From an uncultured Ruminococcus sp. (GTDB lineage Bacteria; Bacillota; Clostridia; Oscillospirales; Ruminococcaceae): DNA of 13,218 bases. This document shows, piece after piece, positions 5,824 through 13,215 of this stretch. The stretch covers positions 1 to 13,218 of the forward strand of contig CAMBJF010000046.1 of NCBI GenBank assembly GCA_945867875.1. Direction: 5' to 3'. Position 1 is the first letter of the stretch; each line of letters opens with the position of its first letter. A program made the translations under genes and the position numbers. The notes under the pieces were generated by a model, which did not search any database, had not been told where the DNA came from, and saw only the letters and a list, made by a program, of their open reading frames with translations.

Positions 5824-7359
5824 TTATTTCATGCCGTCGGTAACGTCGATTATCCTGCCCAGCGCTCCGATATATTTAGGCTCGCTCTCGTTTGACCAGA
5901 GGGACATCGCCTTTATAACATATGAGCGAGTGCGGCCGTTATATGTGAGCACTTCGTTCATAGGCTCTATCTCGGGCTTTTCGGGAGTTGTGCTGTGAAG
6001 AGCGTTTTTGAGTGCCTCACACTTTTCCCCAAGAAGCTCATTTTTTATCTGATCCGCATAAACAACGCTGTTTTCTGCCCCAAGGAACTTAGCGCCATAG
6101 GGCGAAAGCACGATAGTCTTCACACGGGAATCATACTCGAACTGTATCTCACGTTTATCCTCGGTAAAGAACATTCTCTTTGAATGCTCCTCCTCGAAAA
6201 GCTGTGAGCTGTGGCTTGAAGAATCGGAAATTTTGTTCTCGATAAGCTCTTCGGTGACACGCATAAGGAGCTGATCGTCCATATCTCCCCTTGCGTCTGC
6301 GTCAAGAGCCGCCGCAATTCCCTTGCTGCCAAGCTCTTTAAGGCATTCAAGGAGCAATGGATTGAATGCTCCGCACTCGCCGCCCAGTATCATATCCATA
6401 GCCTTTTCGTGGGAAAAAGCCTTTTTGTAGCATCGTTCGCTTGTAAGAGCGTCATAAACGTCCGCAAGGGAAACTACCTGTGCGGAAATGGGTATCTCTT
6501 CACCCTTCAAGCCGTCGGGATAGCCTCTTCCGTCATAGCGCTCATGATGCCAGCGGCATATCTGATACGCCACGTGAACAAGTCCCTTGTCCTGATAAAC
6601 GGGGAGACCCTTAAGTATCTCCGCACCCACAGCGGCGTGGGTCTTCATAATGGCAAATTCCTCTGGGGTGAGCTTGCCGGGCTTGTTCAGTATCTTGTCG
6701 TCAATAGAGATCTTTCCGATATCGTGGAGAGCCGAGGCAGTGATTATCTGAAGGATATCATTGTCGGTAAGCTCATATTTGTCAGTCTTTTTCACAAGAC
6801 TTCTGAGCAGGAGCTTTGTGATGGTCTGGATATGATGAACGCGCATTCCGCTCTCACCGTTTCTGAACTCAACGATGTGACCCAGAATGTTTATCATCAT
6901 ACGGTTGTCCTTTTCCTTGGCATATACCTGCTCTTCAACGATTTTCAGCAGCCTTTTCTGTTTGTTGTAGAGCATAAGAGTGTTGCCTATCCTTCGGTGA
7001 ATGGTGTAGCTCTGGTAGGGACGCCGGATATAGTCGGTAGCTCCAAGGTCATAGGCTTTCTTTATGTATGAAAAATCGCCCTCTGAAGAGATCATAATAA
7101 CGGGGATATATTCTATCCAGTTATACCTGTTCATAATTGAAAGAACTTCAAAGCCGTCCATACCGGGCATAACGATGTCCAGCAGCACAAGGTCGATATC
7201 GTGCTCGTGCTCTTTGAGGACAGCTACGGCTTCTGCGCCGTCAGCGGCTTCAAGGGTGTTGTAGTCGTCCTTCAGTATCTCCGAAAGCATCTCTCTGTTC
7301 ATTTCAAAGTCATCGACAATAAGTATCGTCGATCTTTCTTTTGTTTTATCCGTGCCCAT
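5824..7359 (-). CDS. Response regulator with HD-GYP and C-terminal PAS-like domain
   Basis: This is a 511-residue protein. The receiver (about 10-125) has the acidic pair Asp16/Asp17, phosphoacceptor Asp61 in LLDIVMPGMDG, Ser91, and Arg113 where Lys is nearly invariant. The HD-GYP domain (about 155-345) has HD 212-213, His241, HH 271-272 and GYP 279-281, so it belongs to the c-di-GMP phosphodiesterase family. The first metal histidine (after Glu169) is replaced by Arg173. Residues about 395-511 resemble a PAS domain: FEYDSRVKTIVLSPYGAKFLG at the start, and SYVIKAMSL with IGALGRIIDVTD, a PAC-type ending. The start at 7359 is set by GGGAGG 6 nt upstream; a longer frame exists but has no ribosome site. 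First gene of an operon with Hpt and the flavodoxin protein. Probably links a phosphorelay to c-di-GMP turnover. Confidence 0.9.
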   Translation of the reverse strand: MGTDKTKERSTILIVDDFEMNREMLSEILKDDYNTLEAADGAEAVAVLKEHEHDIDLVLLDIVMPGMDGFEVLSIMNRYNWIEYIPVIMISSEGDFSYIKKAYDLGATDYIRRPYQSYTIHRRIGNTLMLYNKQKRLLKIVEEQVYAKEKDNRMMINILGHIVEFRNGESGMRVHHIQTITKLLLRSLVKKTDKYELTDNDILQIITASALHDIGKISIDDKILNKPGKLTPEEFAIMKTHAAVGAEILKGLPVYQDKGLVHVAYQICRWHHERYDGRGYPDGLKGEEIPISAQVVSLADVYDALTSERCYKKAFSHEKAMDMILGGECGAFNPLLLECLKELGSKGIAAALDADARGDMDDQLLMRVTEELIENKISDSSSHSSQLFEEEHSKRMFFTEDKREIQFEYDSRVKTIVLSPYGAKFLGAENSVVYADQIKNELLGEKCEALKNALHSTTPEKPEIEPMNEVLTYNGRTRSYVIKAMSLWSNESEPKYIGALGRIIDVTDGMK

Positions 7360-7527
7360 AAAATCCTCCCGAATCTTTTTTGTAAAGCTCAGAGTAAGCT
7401 TTGGCGGCGTGTCGCATAAGGCTTGTCTGCGGCATTTTGTCTGTCTGTTGCGAGCCGAAAAAAACAAGCTGCCGATGTTTTTATGTCTGAAATTATGTCA
7501 TAATGCAGAGGCAGGCATACTACATAT

Positions 7528-7555
7528 TTTATACCATATAAGAGAACCATTTCAC
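7528..7555 (-). promoter_or_regulatory. Possible promoter of the receiver/HD-GYP/PAS operon
   Basis: On the minus strand GTGAAA (7555-7550), a 16-bp spacer and TATAAA (7533-7528). The boxes are only partly consensus. If used, the leader is about 160 nt. Confidence 0.35.
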
Positions 7556-7738
7556 ACTTATTAGCAGTCAAATTGATGAACTTTATGTGAACTGCCGGGC
7601 GTGCAGAGAATCACGCTTTTACGGATAAACATACGTTATCTCCACTGCACTGCGTATTTTTTGAAGAGTCAGGCGTCTGAAATTTTATGTACACAATTGT
7701 TGATTTATTACAAAAATTAATACATATATACAAGTATG

Positions 7739-7770
7739 TTTACATCATAGACTGTGGATTGCAGTATAAT
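7739..7770 (+). promoter_or_regulatory. Possible promoter of the FapA-like / second HD-GYP unit
   Basis: There is a perfect TATAAT at 7765-7770. The best -35-like box, TTTACA at 7739-7744, is 20 bp away, longer than usual. A TATAAA follows at 7776-7781. The -10 is good but the pairing is uncertain. Confidence 0.35.
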
Positions 7771-7807
7771 ATTTTGTATAAAACCGATGATCTTCCGGGC
7801 TTTTATG

Positions 7808-9054
7808 ATGAGTGAAATATATGTCGGAGCTGCTGTTTTAAGACGATCTGAAAAAGCTTCTTGAAGAATGCGAAAATATGGTTACAACCGAAAATTACGT
7901 TGTTGACGAGTACACCAAGGAACGTGACAGGGAAATTGAGCTTGCAAAGAAAAACGGCGTTGACCTTGAACCCTATGCCAACGATGAATACACAGGCTTC
8001 CAGCTCCACTAGATACGCATTGGTCTTGAAGAAAAGCTTGAAGTAAAGCTTTATGACAACACCGAATTTTCCTGGGAGCAGATGAGGCAGATACGAAAGG
8101 GCCTTGAATCAGGCGTTGACGTTTCGGAATATGCCGACTCCCTTTATTCGGACTTGCAGATGCGTGAGATACGCCGTGGACTTGAAGAGGGCGTTGACAC
8201 TTATTCTTATGCAAAGCTCCTTTACAGTACTACCGATATGCACAAAAAGCGGTCGGAGCTTTTTTCGGCAAAATATTACGCCGACCCCCACGGCTTCGCA
8301 AAGACATACACCGACTGCGAAACGGGCATAACCATAAGGCTGACGGACGACCTTATGGAAGCCTATGTGAAGCTGCCAAAGGGCAGTGCTGCGGGAGAAG
8401 TGCTTGCGGCAAAGGGCGAGCAGCTACAGAAGGGCTGCGACGGCAGCTACAAGATGCTGTGGCGAAAATCCGAGCCTCCTACGCCTTATGTAAGAAAAGA
8501 CGGCACTATGGATTTTGCCACGGTGGATACAAGCAGGATAGAAGCGGGCACGGAAATAACCGTCAAGGGCAGCAAGGGCGTTATCTGCGGCGGCGAGCTT
8601 ACCGCAGGCTGTAAGATAACCGCTCAGAACCTTGGAAACAGAGGCTTTGTAAAAACTATCATCACAGTGGGCATGAACGAAAAGATGAAAGAGCGTCTTG
8701 TTTCCGCAAAGGCATTCAAGACTGAGACAGAACGTGACATAAACACTCTGAAAAAGGGAGCGGAGCATCTGAGACATTCTCTCTCCCGCAGAGCTTGACA
8801 AAAACGATATGTACATAAAGCTCGGCATTGCCGTTCAGATGAAGGATCAGTCACTTAGCCGTGTAAATGACGACATAAACGAGATAGAGTCATGGATACA
8901 CAACACCGACCGTGTATCCGTAAACGTTCTCGGCACGGCATATCCAAATTCCGAAATACACATAAACGAAGTCACACGGCTTCTTGACAGCGATATATTC
9001 AACGTAACATTCCTACAGGCGGGAGACACCATTATCACAAAGAAATTCATATAA
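7808..9054 (+). pseudogene. FapA (DUF342) family protein, broken in three places
   Basis: Protein-like sequence runs from about 7808 to the TAA at 9052-9054 but is interrupted. From ATG 7821 there is a TAA at 7839-7841; alternatively the true start is ATG 7808 and a frameshift lies near 7840. A TAG follows at 8010-8012, and a frameshift at the CT-rich run 8778-8787. The longest open part is 8082-8798. The N-terminal part has about three tandem 26-residue repeats of the form QM-x-x-IR-x-GLE-x-GVD-x-x-x-YA. The rest has DUF342 features: KLPKGSAAGEVLAAKGEQL, then KGVICGGELTAGCKITAQNL and TIITVG, then a helical hairpin and the C-terminal VLGTAYPNSEIHI/ITKKFI. The central beta-helix seems much shortened. 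FapA proteins were named for flagellar assembly, but many non-flagellate clostridia have them. It lies 32 bp ahead of the second HD-GYP gene. Family good; a broken state is what the sequence shows. Confidence 0.72.
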
Positions 9055-9086
9055 ACAAAGAGAGACAAAGGAAGGAATGAAAACAA

Positions 9087-10184
9087 ATGAAAAGGAACAC
9101 CATCGTAGTTGTTGAAAATGATACTGCTGCCAGAGGATTTTTCGCAAACATTTTTATGGGCAAGTACAACGTCGTCACCCTTGAAACGGGCAAGGAAGCC
9201 CTCCAGTACATAATCGGCAATTACAACTCCATTGCCATTATGCTTCTGAAGCTGGAGCTGCCCATCGTTGACGGAAAGACACTGTTAAAAGCCCTCAGCG
9301 CAAAGGGTATGCTGGAGCAGATGCCCGTTATCGTCCTTTCGAACAAGAACAAGACCGAGGACGCCGTGGAATGCTATCAGCTGGGCGCTGTGGACTTTAT
9401 CTCAAAGCCTTTTGTTGAGGAAATTGTCCGCAGACGTGTTGAGAACATCGTTGAGCTTTATATGTCCAAGAAAAATCTTGAACGCAAGATAGATTCCCAG
9501 ACCGCACAGATAAGAGACCAGAATATGAAGCTCCGCTTCCTCAACGAAAAGATAATCGAAAATCTCAGCAATATCGTGGAGTTCCGTAACCTTGAAAGCA
9601 CCACTCACGTTGAGAATATCAAGAAAATTACGGGAATAATCGCCCACTGCCTTAAAGAAAATTACCCCGTTTATGACCTTACCGATGACGAGATAGACAT
9701 TATCGTTCAGGCATCTGCCCTCCACGATATCGGCAAAATTTGCATTCCCGACAACATTCTTCTCAAAGCGGGCAGGCTGTCCGAAAAGGAGTTTGAGCTT
9801 ATAAAGTCCCACACCACAAAGGGCTGCGAGCTTCTTGCAAAGATGACCGATCTTCAGGACGAGAAATACTCCGAGATGAGCCGTGTAATATGCCGTCACC
9901 ACCACGAGAAATATGACGGAAGCGGTTATCCCGACGGCTTAAAGGGCGATGATATACCCCTTGCGGCTCAGATAGTTTCCGTTGCCGATGTATATGATTC
10001 CCTTGTGAGCAAGCGTGTTTACAAGAATGCATACGATCCCGCAAAGGCTTACAATATGATAATGGACGGGGAATGCGGCGTGTTCTCCCCCAAGCTTCTT
10101 GACTGCCTTTCCAAGTCAAGGGAGCAGCTTGAAGAGCTTTACGGCGTAAAGCACGTGAGCGAAATCGAAAATGATGATAACTGA
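9087..10184 (+). CDS. Degenerate-receiver HD-GYP protein
   Basis: This 365-residue protein has two domains. The receiver-like domain (about 4-125) lacks a phosphoacceptor: the position of the usual Asp is Lys55 (MLLKLELPIVDG), and the acidic pair is changed to Glu10/Asn11. Ser85 and Lys107 (ISKPF) remain. After a linker helix (about 126-160) comes an HD-GYP domain with intact motifs: Glu170 and His174, HD 213-214, His242, H271-H273, GYP 280-282 and the VADVYDSL aspartate. It is probably an active c-di-GMP phosphodiesterase whose receiver cannot be phosphorylated in the normal way and may act by dimerisation or ligand binding. The start ATG has AGGAAGGA about 10 nt upstream. It lies 32 bp after the FapA-like remnant and shares its transcript. 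It is a paralog of the receiver/HD-GYP/PAS protein at 5824-7359. Confidence 0.9.
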   Translation: MKRNTIVVVENDTAARGFFANIFMGKYNVVTLETGKEALQYIIGNYNSIAIMLLKLELPIVDGKTLLKALSAKGMLEQMPVIVLSNKNKTEDAVECYQLGAVDFISKPFVEEIVRRRVENIVELYMSKKNLERKIDSQTAQIRDQNMKLRFLNEKIIENLSNIVEFRNLESTTHVENIKKITGIIAHCLKENYPVYDLTDDEIDIIVQASALHDIGKICIPDNILLKAGRLSEKEFELIKSHTTKGCELLAKMTDLQDEKYSEMSRVICRHHHEKYDGSGYPDGLKGDDIPLAAQIVSVADVYDSLVSKRVYKNAYDPAKAYNMIMDGECGVFSPKLLDCLSKSREQLEELYGVKHVSEIENDDN

Positions 10185-10186
10185 TA

Positions 10187-10219
10187 TGAGCCCGATATCT
10201 GAAAATGATATCGGGCTCA
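10187..10219 (+). terminator. Hairpin terminator after the second HD-GYP gene
   Basis: A perfect stem GAGCCCGATATC (10188-10199) and GATATCGGGCTC (10207-10218), plus a flanking T-A pair, has a 7-nt loop and starts 2 bp after the stop codon. The T-tract is short (GTTTG), so termination may be partial. Confidence 0.65.
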
Positions 10220-10259
10220 GTTTGAATACAATGGTAAAAGTTTTGTATGCGTTTTAACG

Positions 10260-10291
10260 GTAAGGCTTGCCCAAAATCGGGCAAGCCTTAC
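10260..10291 (-). terminator. Hairpin terminator after the MalY/PatB-type gene
   Basis: A perfect 13-bp stem GTAAGGCTTGCCC (10260-10272) and GGGCAAGCCTTAC (10279-10291) has a 6-nt loop and directly abuts the TAA at 10295-10293. The T content on the minus-strand side is low. With the hairpin at 10187-10219 it separates two converging units. Confidence 0.65.
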
Positions 10292-10292
10292 A

Positions 10293-11462
10293 TTACTTTA
10301 TCTTCACAAATATCTCAACGCCGCTTTTCAGCCTTTCAAGCCCGTCTTTCAGCACCGAGCGGGGGCAGGCGATGTTCATTCTGAGAAAATGTTCTCCGTC
10401 GCCGCCGTATGCCTTTCCGTCGGAAAGATACAGTCCCGTTTCCCTGCGGATAAACTCTGCAAGCTGCGATGAGCTCCCGCCTGTGCCCGTGATGTCGAGC
10501 CACATAAGATATGTCGCCTTTTCGGGAAGCGCTTTTATCTGCGGGATATGCTCTGAAATATAGCTCTCGGCGTATTTTTTGTTTTCATAAATATATTCTC
10601 TCAGCTCATCGAGCCATTTTTCGCCCTTTGTGAAAGCAGCCACCGCCGCCCATATTGCAAAAGCATTTGGTTCTGCGACTTCATCGGTGTTGAGCCCTCT
10701 CCATACCTTGTGACGGAGATATGGGTCGGGGACAGATACCGCCGCCGTGTGCAGTCCTGCAATGTTAAATGCCTTTGTGGGGGCGATGCAGGTTATGCTG
10801 TTATTGCGGCACTCCTCCGAGACTGACGCAAAGGGGACATATGAGCAGTCGGGGTCGGTAAGGTCGCAGTGTATCTCGTCGGATATCACTGTTACCCTGT
10901 ATTTAAAGCACAGTTCACCGATCTTTGCAAGAGTCTCCCTGTCCCATATGATGCCCGCAGGGTTCTGGGGATTGCAGAGTATCATCAGTGTTGTCTGAGG
11001 GTCGGCAAGCTTTTTTTCAAGGTCATCAAAATCAATGTGATAGCTTTTTCCGTCATAAACAAGCTTGTTTTCAAGGACACGCCTGCCGTTATTCAGAACG
11101 GAATTGAAAAAGATGTTGTAAACAGGTGTCATAATGACCACCTTTTCCGCAGGGGTGGTTATTTTGCGGACAATGCTTGAAATAGCGGGGATAACGCCTG
11201 TGCAGAAAATGAGCCAGTCCTTGTCCATTTCAAAACCGTGGCGCCTTTTCCACCAGCCTGTGTATGCATCGTACCATTCATCGGGTATCACCGAGTAGCC
11301 GAATACGCCGTGAGCGGCACGCTGTTCAATGGCTTCACATATTTCGGGAGCGGTCTGAAAGTCCATATCCGCCACCCACATTGGCAGCTCATTTTCAGCC
11401 ACGTCCCATTTAAGGGAAGAGGTGTTTTTCCTGTTTATTACTGTATCAAAATCGTATGGCAT
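10293..11462 (-). CDS. PLP-dependent aminotransferase / C-S lyase, MalY/PatB family
   Basis: This 389-residue fold-type I PLP enzyme belongs to the MalY/PatB group, whose members cleave cystathionine or related C-S bonds and so link to methionine and cysteine metabolism. The N-terminus MPYDFDTVINRKNTSSLKWD and the WVADMDF motif (29-35) are typical. CNPQNPAG (163-170), DEIHCDL (195-201; Asp195 contacts the PLP ring nitrogen) and the Schiff-base Lys230 in APTKAFNIAGL follow. Length matches the family. The start at 11462 is chosen because AGGTGA lies 7 nt upstream and overlaps the previous gene's stop; an extension of five residues has no ribosome site. It is 5 bp after the DUF3737 gene, so translation is coupled. 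No regulator of its own is visible. A true aminotransferase role cannot be excluded. Confidence 0.92.
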   Translation of the reverse strand: MPYDFDTVINRKNTSSLKWDVAENELPMWVADMDFQTAPEICEAIEQRAAHGVFGYSVIPDEWYDAYTGWWKRRHGFEMDKDWLIFCTGVIPAISSIVRKITTPAEKVVIMTPVYNIFFNSVLNNGRRVLENKLVYDGKSYHIDFDDLEKKLADPQTTLMILCNPQNPAGIIWDRETLAKIGELCFKYRVTVISDEIHCDLTDPDCSYVPFASVSEECRNNSITCIAPTKAFNIAGLHTAAVSVPDPYLRHKVWRGLNTDEVAEPNAFAIWAAVAAFTKGEKWLDELREYIYENKKYAESYISEHIPQIKALPEKATYLMWLDITGTGGSSSQLAEFIRRETGLYLSDGKAYGGDGEHFLRMNIACPRSVLKDGLERLKSGVEIFVKIK

Positions 11463-11467
11463 AAATA

Positions 11468-12304
11468 TCACCTGCAAATTATTTTGGTTTTGGAGGGGTC
11501 TACCCTGTCCCTGTCAACTGTAAGCTCGCCTATCTCGTCGGCGCATATTTTGCCCGATGAGGGGTTGAAAACGCTGTCGATCTTTCCTGTTATGTCCGCA
11601 TCAACGGAGGAATATTCAAATGCGAGAGTGGTGTTCAGCAGACGGCAGTTTTTCATTGTCAGATTATCGATGCAGCACATTCCCTGCAAGCTTTCAACAG
11701 TGCAGTTTATAAGCGTCAGTTTTTTCGAGTTCCAGCCAAGGTATTCGCCGGAGATGAACGAATCATATACAGTGATGTTCTCGCTGTTCCAGAATGCGTC
11801 CTTTGAGAGAAGCTTTGAGTTTCGTATCTCAGCATTTTTCACGCCGTCAAAGGAATAATTTCCGTAAAGAGTGAGACCGTCAGCCTTGATATCACTGCTG
11901 TTCATAGCGAAATAATCGCCCCTTGCTGTGACGTTTTTCAGCACCACCCCATTACAGTTCCACAGCGTTTCTGCGGCATTTGCAAATGATGTGTCGGCAA
12001 TGGTCACGTCGGTGCAGCGGCGGAAATTTTTGGGCGCTTCAATTGCACAGTTGTTTACGGAAATATTTTTGGTGTACCACACTCCCGCTCTTGCCATTTC
12101 AAACCAGGCTGTGTCTTTTACGCTGATATTTTCGGAGTACCACAAGGGATATTTCCATTTGAACATACAGCCCTCAAGGTTTATGTCCCTGCACTCTTTC
12201 AGCGGCGATTCGCCGTCGGCAAAGGTGGTGTTGTATATATTCAGCTCACGCTGAGCAAAAAGCGCACGCTCGCCTGTTAAAAATTCCTGTCTTATTTCCT
12301 TCAT
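11468..12304 (-). CDS. DUF3737 family protein (right-handed beta-helix)
   Basis: This 278-residue protein of the DUF3737 family has no assigned function. The sequence is a series of short strand repeats such as LWYSENISVKDT, VWYTKNISVNNC, AFWNSENITVYDS and YLGWNSKKLTLINC, with regularly spaced Trp, Asn and Cys. This fits a right-handed parallel beta-helix. There is no signal peptide or membrane segment, so it is probably cytoplasmic. I chose the start at 12304 because GGAG lies 9 nt upstream. The ATG at 12319 would add five residues (MEHIT) but has no ribosome site, and its own codons supply the GGAG. It is the first gene of a two-gene operon with the MalY/PatB-type enzyme and has a strong promoter at 12346-12374. 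Confidence 0.9.
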   Translation of the reverse strand: MKEIRQEFLTGERALFAQRELNIYNTTFADGESPLKECRDINLEGCMFKWKYPLWYSENISVKDTAWFEMARAGVWYTKNISVNNCAIEAPKNFRRCTDVTIADTSFANAAETLWNCNGVVLKNVTARGDYFAMNSSDIKADGLTLYGNYSFDGVKNAEIRNSKLLSKDAFWNSENITVYDSFISGEYLGWNSKKLTLINCTVESLQGMCCIDNLTMKNCRLLNTTLAFEYSSVDADITGKIDSVFNPSSGKICADEIGELTVDRDRVDPSKTKIICR

Positions 12305-12345
12305 AGTGATATGCTCCATAATGATTGCTTTGGTTTTTGGTTTTA

Positions 12346-12374
12346 ATTATACCGCCTTTGTATAAAGATATCAA
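12346..12374 (-). promoter_or_regulatory. Sigma-A promoter of the DUF3737-MalY operon
   Basis: On the minus strand TTGATA (12374-12369), a 17-bp spacer and TATAAT (12351-12346). Eleven of 12 consensus bases match. The predicted start is near 12339, giving a leader of about 35 nt before the start at 12304. Confidence 0.82.
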
Positions 12375-12433
12375 AGTCATAATTTTAATTTTGTTTGAAA
12401 TGTTATACTAATTTCGTATATTGGGCTTTCTGT

Positions 12434-12475
12434 AAACTTTATAAAAAGTTTGTGGGAATTGCTTTGTCCCAAACG
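12434..12475 (-). terminator. Possible weak terminator after the Crp/Fnr gene
   Basis: Read on the minus strand, TGGGA and TCCCA can pair across a short loop (about 12473-12452), followed by CAAACTTTTT. A second inverted repeat, AAACTTT-ATAA-AAAGTTT (12434-12451), overlaps the T-tract and could instead be a protein-binding site. Neither is strong. Confidence 0.35.
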
Positions 12476-12493
12476 GTTTAGATGGGCCATTTG

Positions 12494-13159
12494 TTATTTA
12501 TACTTCAAAATGAACCTATTTTTATCAAACTCGATCATACCGTCGTCTCTCAGCCTGCAAAGCTCGTTGGACATTGCACTGCGGTCAACGGAGAGAAAAT
12601 CCGCAAGCTGCTGGCGGTTGAAGGGGATTGTAAAGCTGCCGCTGCCGTTTTTCCTTGCCTGCTCGGAAAGATAGGAAATGAGCTTTTCACGGGTGGTGCG
12701 CTTTGACATATGCCCAAGCTTCTGCATAAGCTTCCTGTTTTTTTCGGAAAGGGCAAAAACGAGGTTCTGCACCACCGTTGTGTGAAACCTGCACGCCGAT
12801 GAGCATACGGTCAGTATCCTGTTTATGTCAAAAAACATAACGGTGCAGTCCTCGGCGGCTATGACATCATTTGTCATAGCTCCGCTGTCGGGAGCGGCAT
12901 ATGCCTCCCCGAACATCTCCCCTGTGCCTATCATATTTATAATGCTGCGGTTGCCCCAGTAATCAAAATTCTGAATTATAATGCTGCCCTCAACGGGAAC
13001 GGCTATCCTGTGGATATTGTCCCCCTGTCTGTAAATGTGCTCGCCTTTTTTGTATGTGCATAAAGTCGCCTGCAAACAGCTCAGCATTGCTTCGATGTCA
13101 TAAGCCATAACACCGTCAAATAATTTTGTTTCCATTAAAACAGGAATAAATTTCTTCAT
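12494..13159 (-). CDS. Crp/Fnr family transcriptional regulator
   Basis: This 221-residue regulator has an N-terminal cyclic-nucleotide-binding-like beta-barrel (about 12-115; KKGEHIYRQGD at 37-47 and GEMFGE at 80-85), a long dimerisation helix (about 120-150), and a C-terminal winged HTH (about 155-221; recognition region QQLADFLSVDRSAMSNELCRL, quoted in part). The Arg-Ser/Thr pair that binds cAMP phosphate is absent (the segment reads GAMTNDV), and there is no N-terminal cysteine cluster as in Fnr. The effector is therefore neither clearly cAMP nor an Fnr-type iron-sulfur cluster. The start is the ATG at 13159 with GGAG 6 nt upstream; a TTG one codon earlier is too close to the ribosome site. 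The adjacent minus-strand operon is a possible but unproven target. Confidence 0.9.
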   Translation of the reverse strand: MKKFIPVLMETKLFDGVMAYDIEAMLSCLQATLCTYKKGEHIYRQGDNIHRIAVPVEGSIIIQNFDYWGNRSIINMIGTGEMFGEAYAAPDSGAMTNDVIAAEDCTVMFFDINRILTVCSSACRFHTTVVQNLVFALSEKNRKLMQKLGHMSKRTTREKLISYLSEQARKNGSGSFTIPFNRQQLADFLSVDRSAMSNELCRLRDDGMIEFDKNRFILKYK

Positions 13160-13175
13160 CAAAATCTCCGTTTCT

Positions 13176-13189
13176 GTTGTAAAAACAAC
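13176..13189. promoter_or_regulatory. Fnr/Crp-like palindrome GTTGT-N4-ACAAC upstream of the Crp/Fnr gene
   Basis: A perfect 5-bp inverted repeat with a 4-nt A spacer gives a 14-bp site, the size and symmetry of Fnr/HcpR-type operators. It lies between the predicted transcription start (about 13197) and the ribosome site (GGAG, 13169-13166), a position suited to autorepression. Binding by the adjacent gene's product is inference. Confidence 0.5.
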
Positions 13190-13204
13190 CGACTTGTTAA
13201 GGGT

Positions 13205-13215
13205 ATTATATTATA
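13205..13215 (-). promoter_or_regulatory. -10 region of the Crp/Fnr gene promoter (at window edge)
   Basis: Two overlapping TATAAT hexamers on the minus strand (13215-13210 and 13210-13205) precede the gene by about 50 bp. The -35 box would lie beyond the window. Confidence 0.5.

Larger units (their letters stand above)
7360..7807. other. 448-bp non-coding divergent region between two HD-GYP units
   Basis: I see no convincing gene on either strand. The region holds the ribosome site of the minus-strand receiver gene (GGGAGG, 7370-7365), a long likely leader (about 160 nt), promoter-like boxes for both directions, a small hairpin GCGTG-N8-CACGC near 7598-7615, and very AT-rich DNA from 7680 to 7780. 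I looked for the conserved core of the GEMM c-di-GMP riboswitch in the minus-strand leader and did not find it. Confidence 0.6.

Noticed and set aside
6409..7071. A long plus-strand open frame of 220 codons opposite the receiver/HD-GYP gene
   Set aside because: It is antisense to the well-supported HD-GYP domain and shows no domain or ribosome site; it is a codon-bias shadow.
7360..7520. A c-di-GMP riboswitch in the leader of the receiver/HD-GYP/PAS gene
   Set aside because: The context is tempting, but the conserved GEMM core and tetraloop-receptor sequences are not visible.
7839..8012. Reassignment of TAA and TAG to Gln across the genome
   Set aside because: TAA ends several intact genes in the window, and frameshifts accompany the internal stops, so nonsense decay is simpler; only the TAG variant is kept as a low-probability finding.
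11238..11858. A 206-codon plus-strand open frame across the MalY/DUF3737 junction
   Set aside because: It is antisense to two clear genes, has no ribosome site and no recognisable motif.
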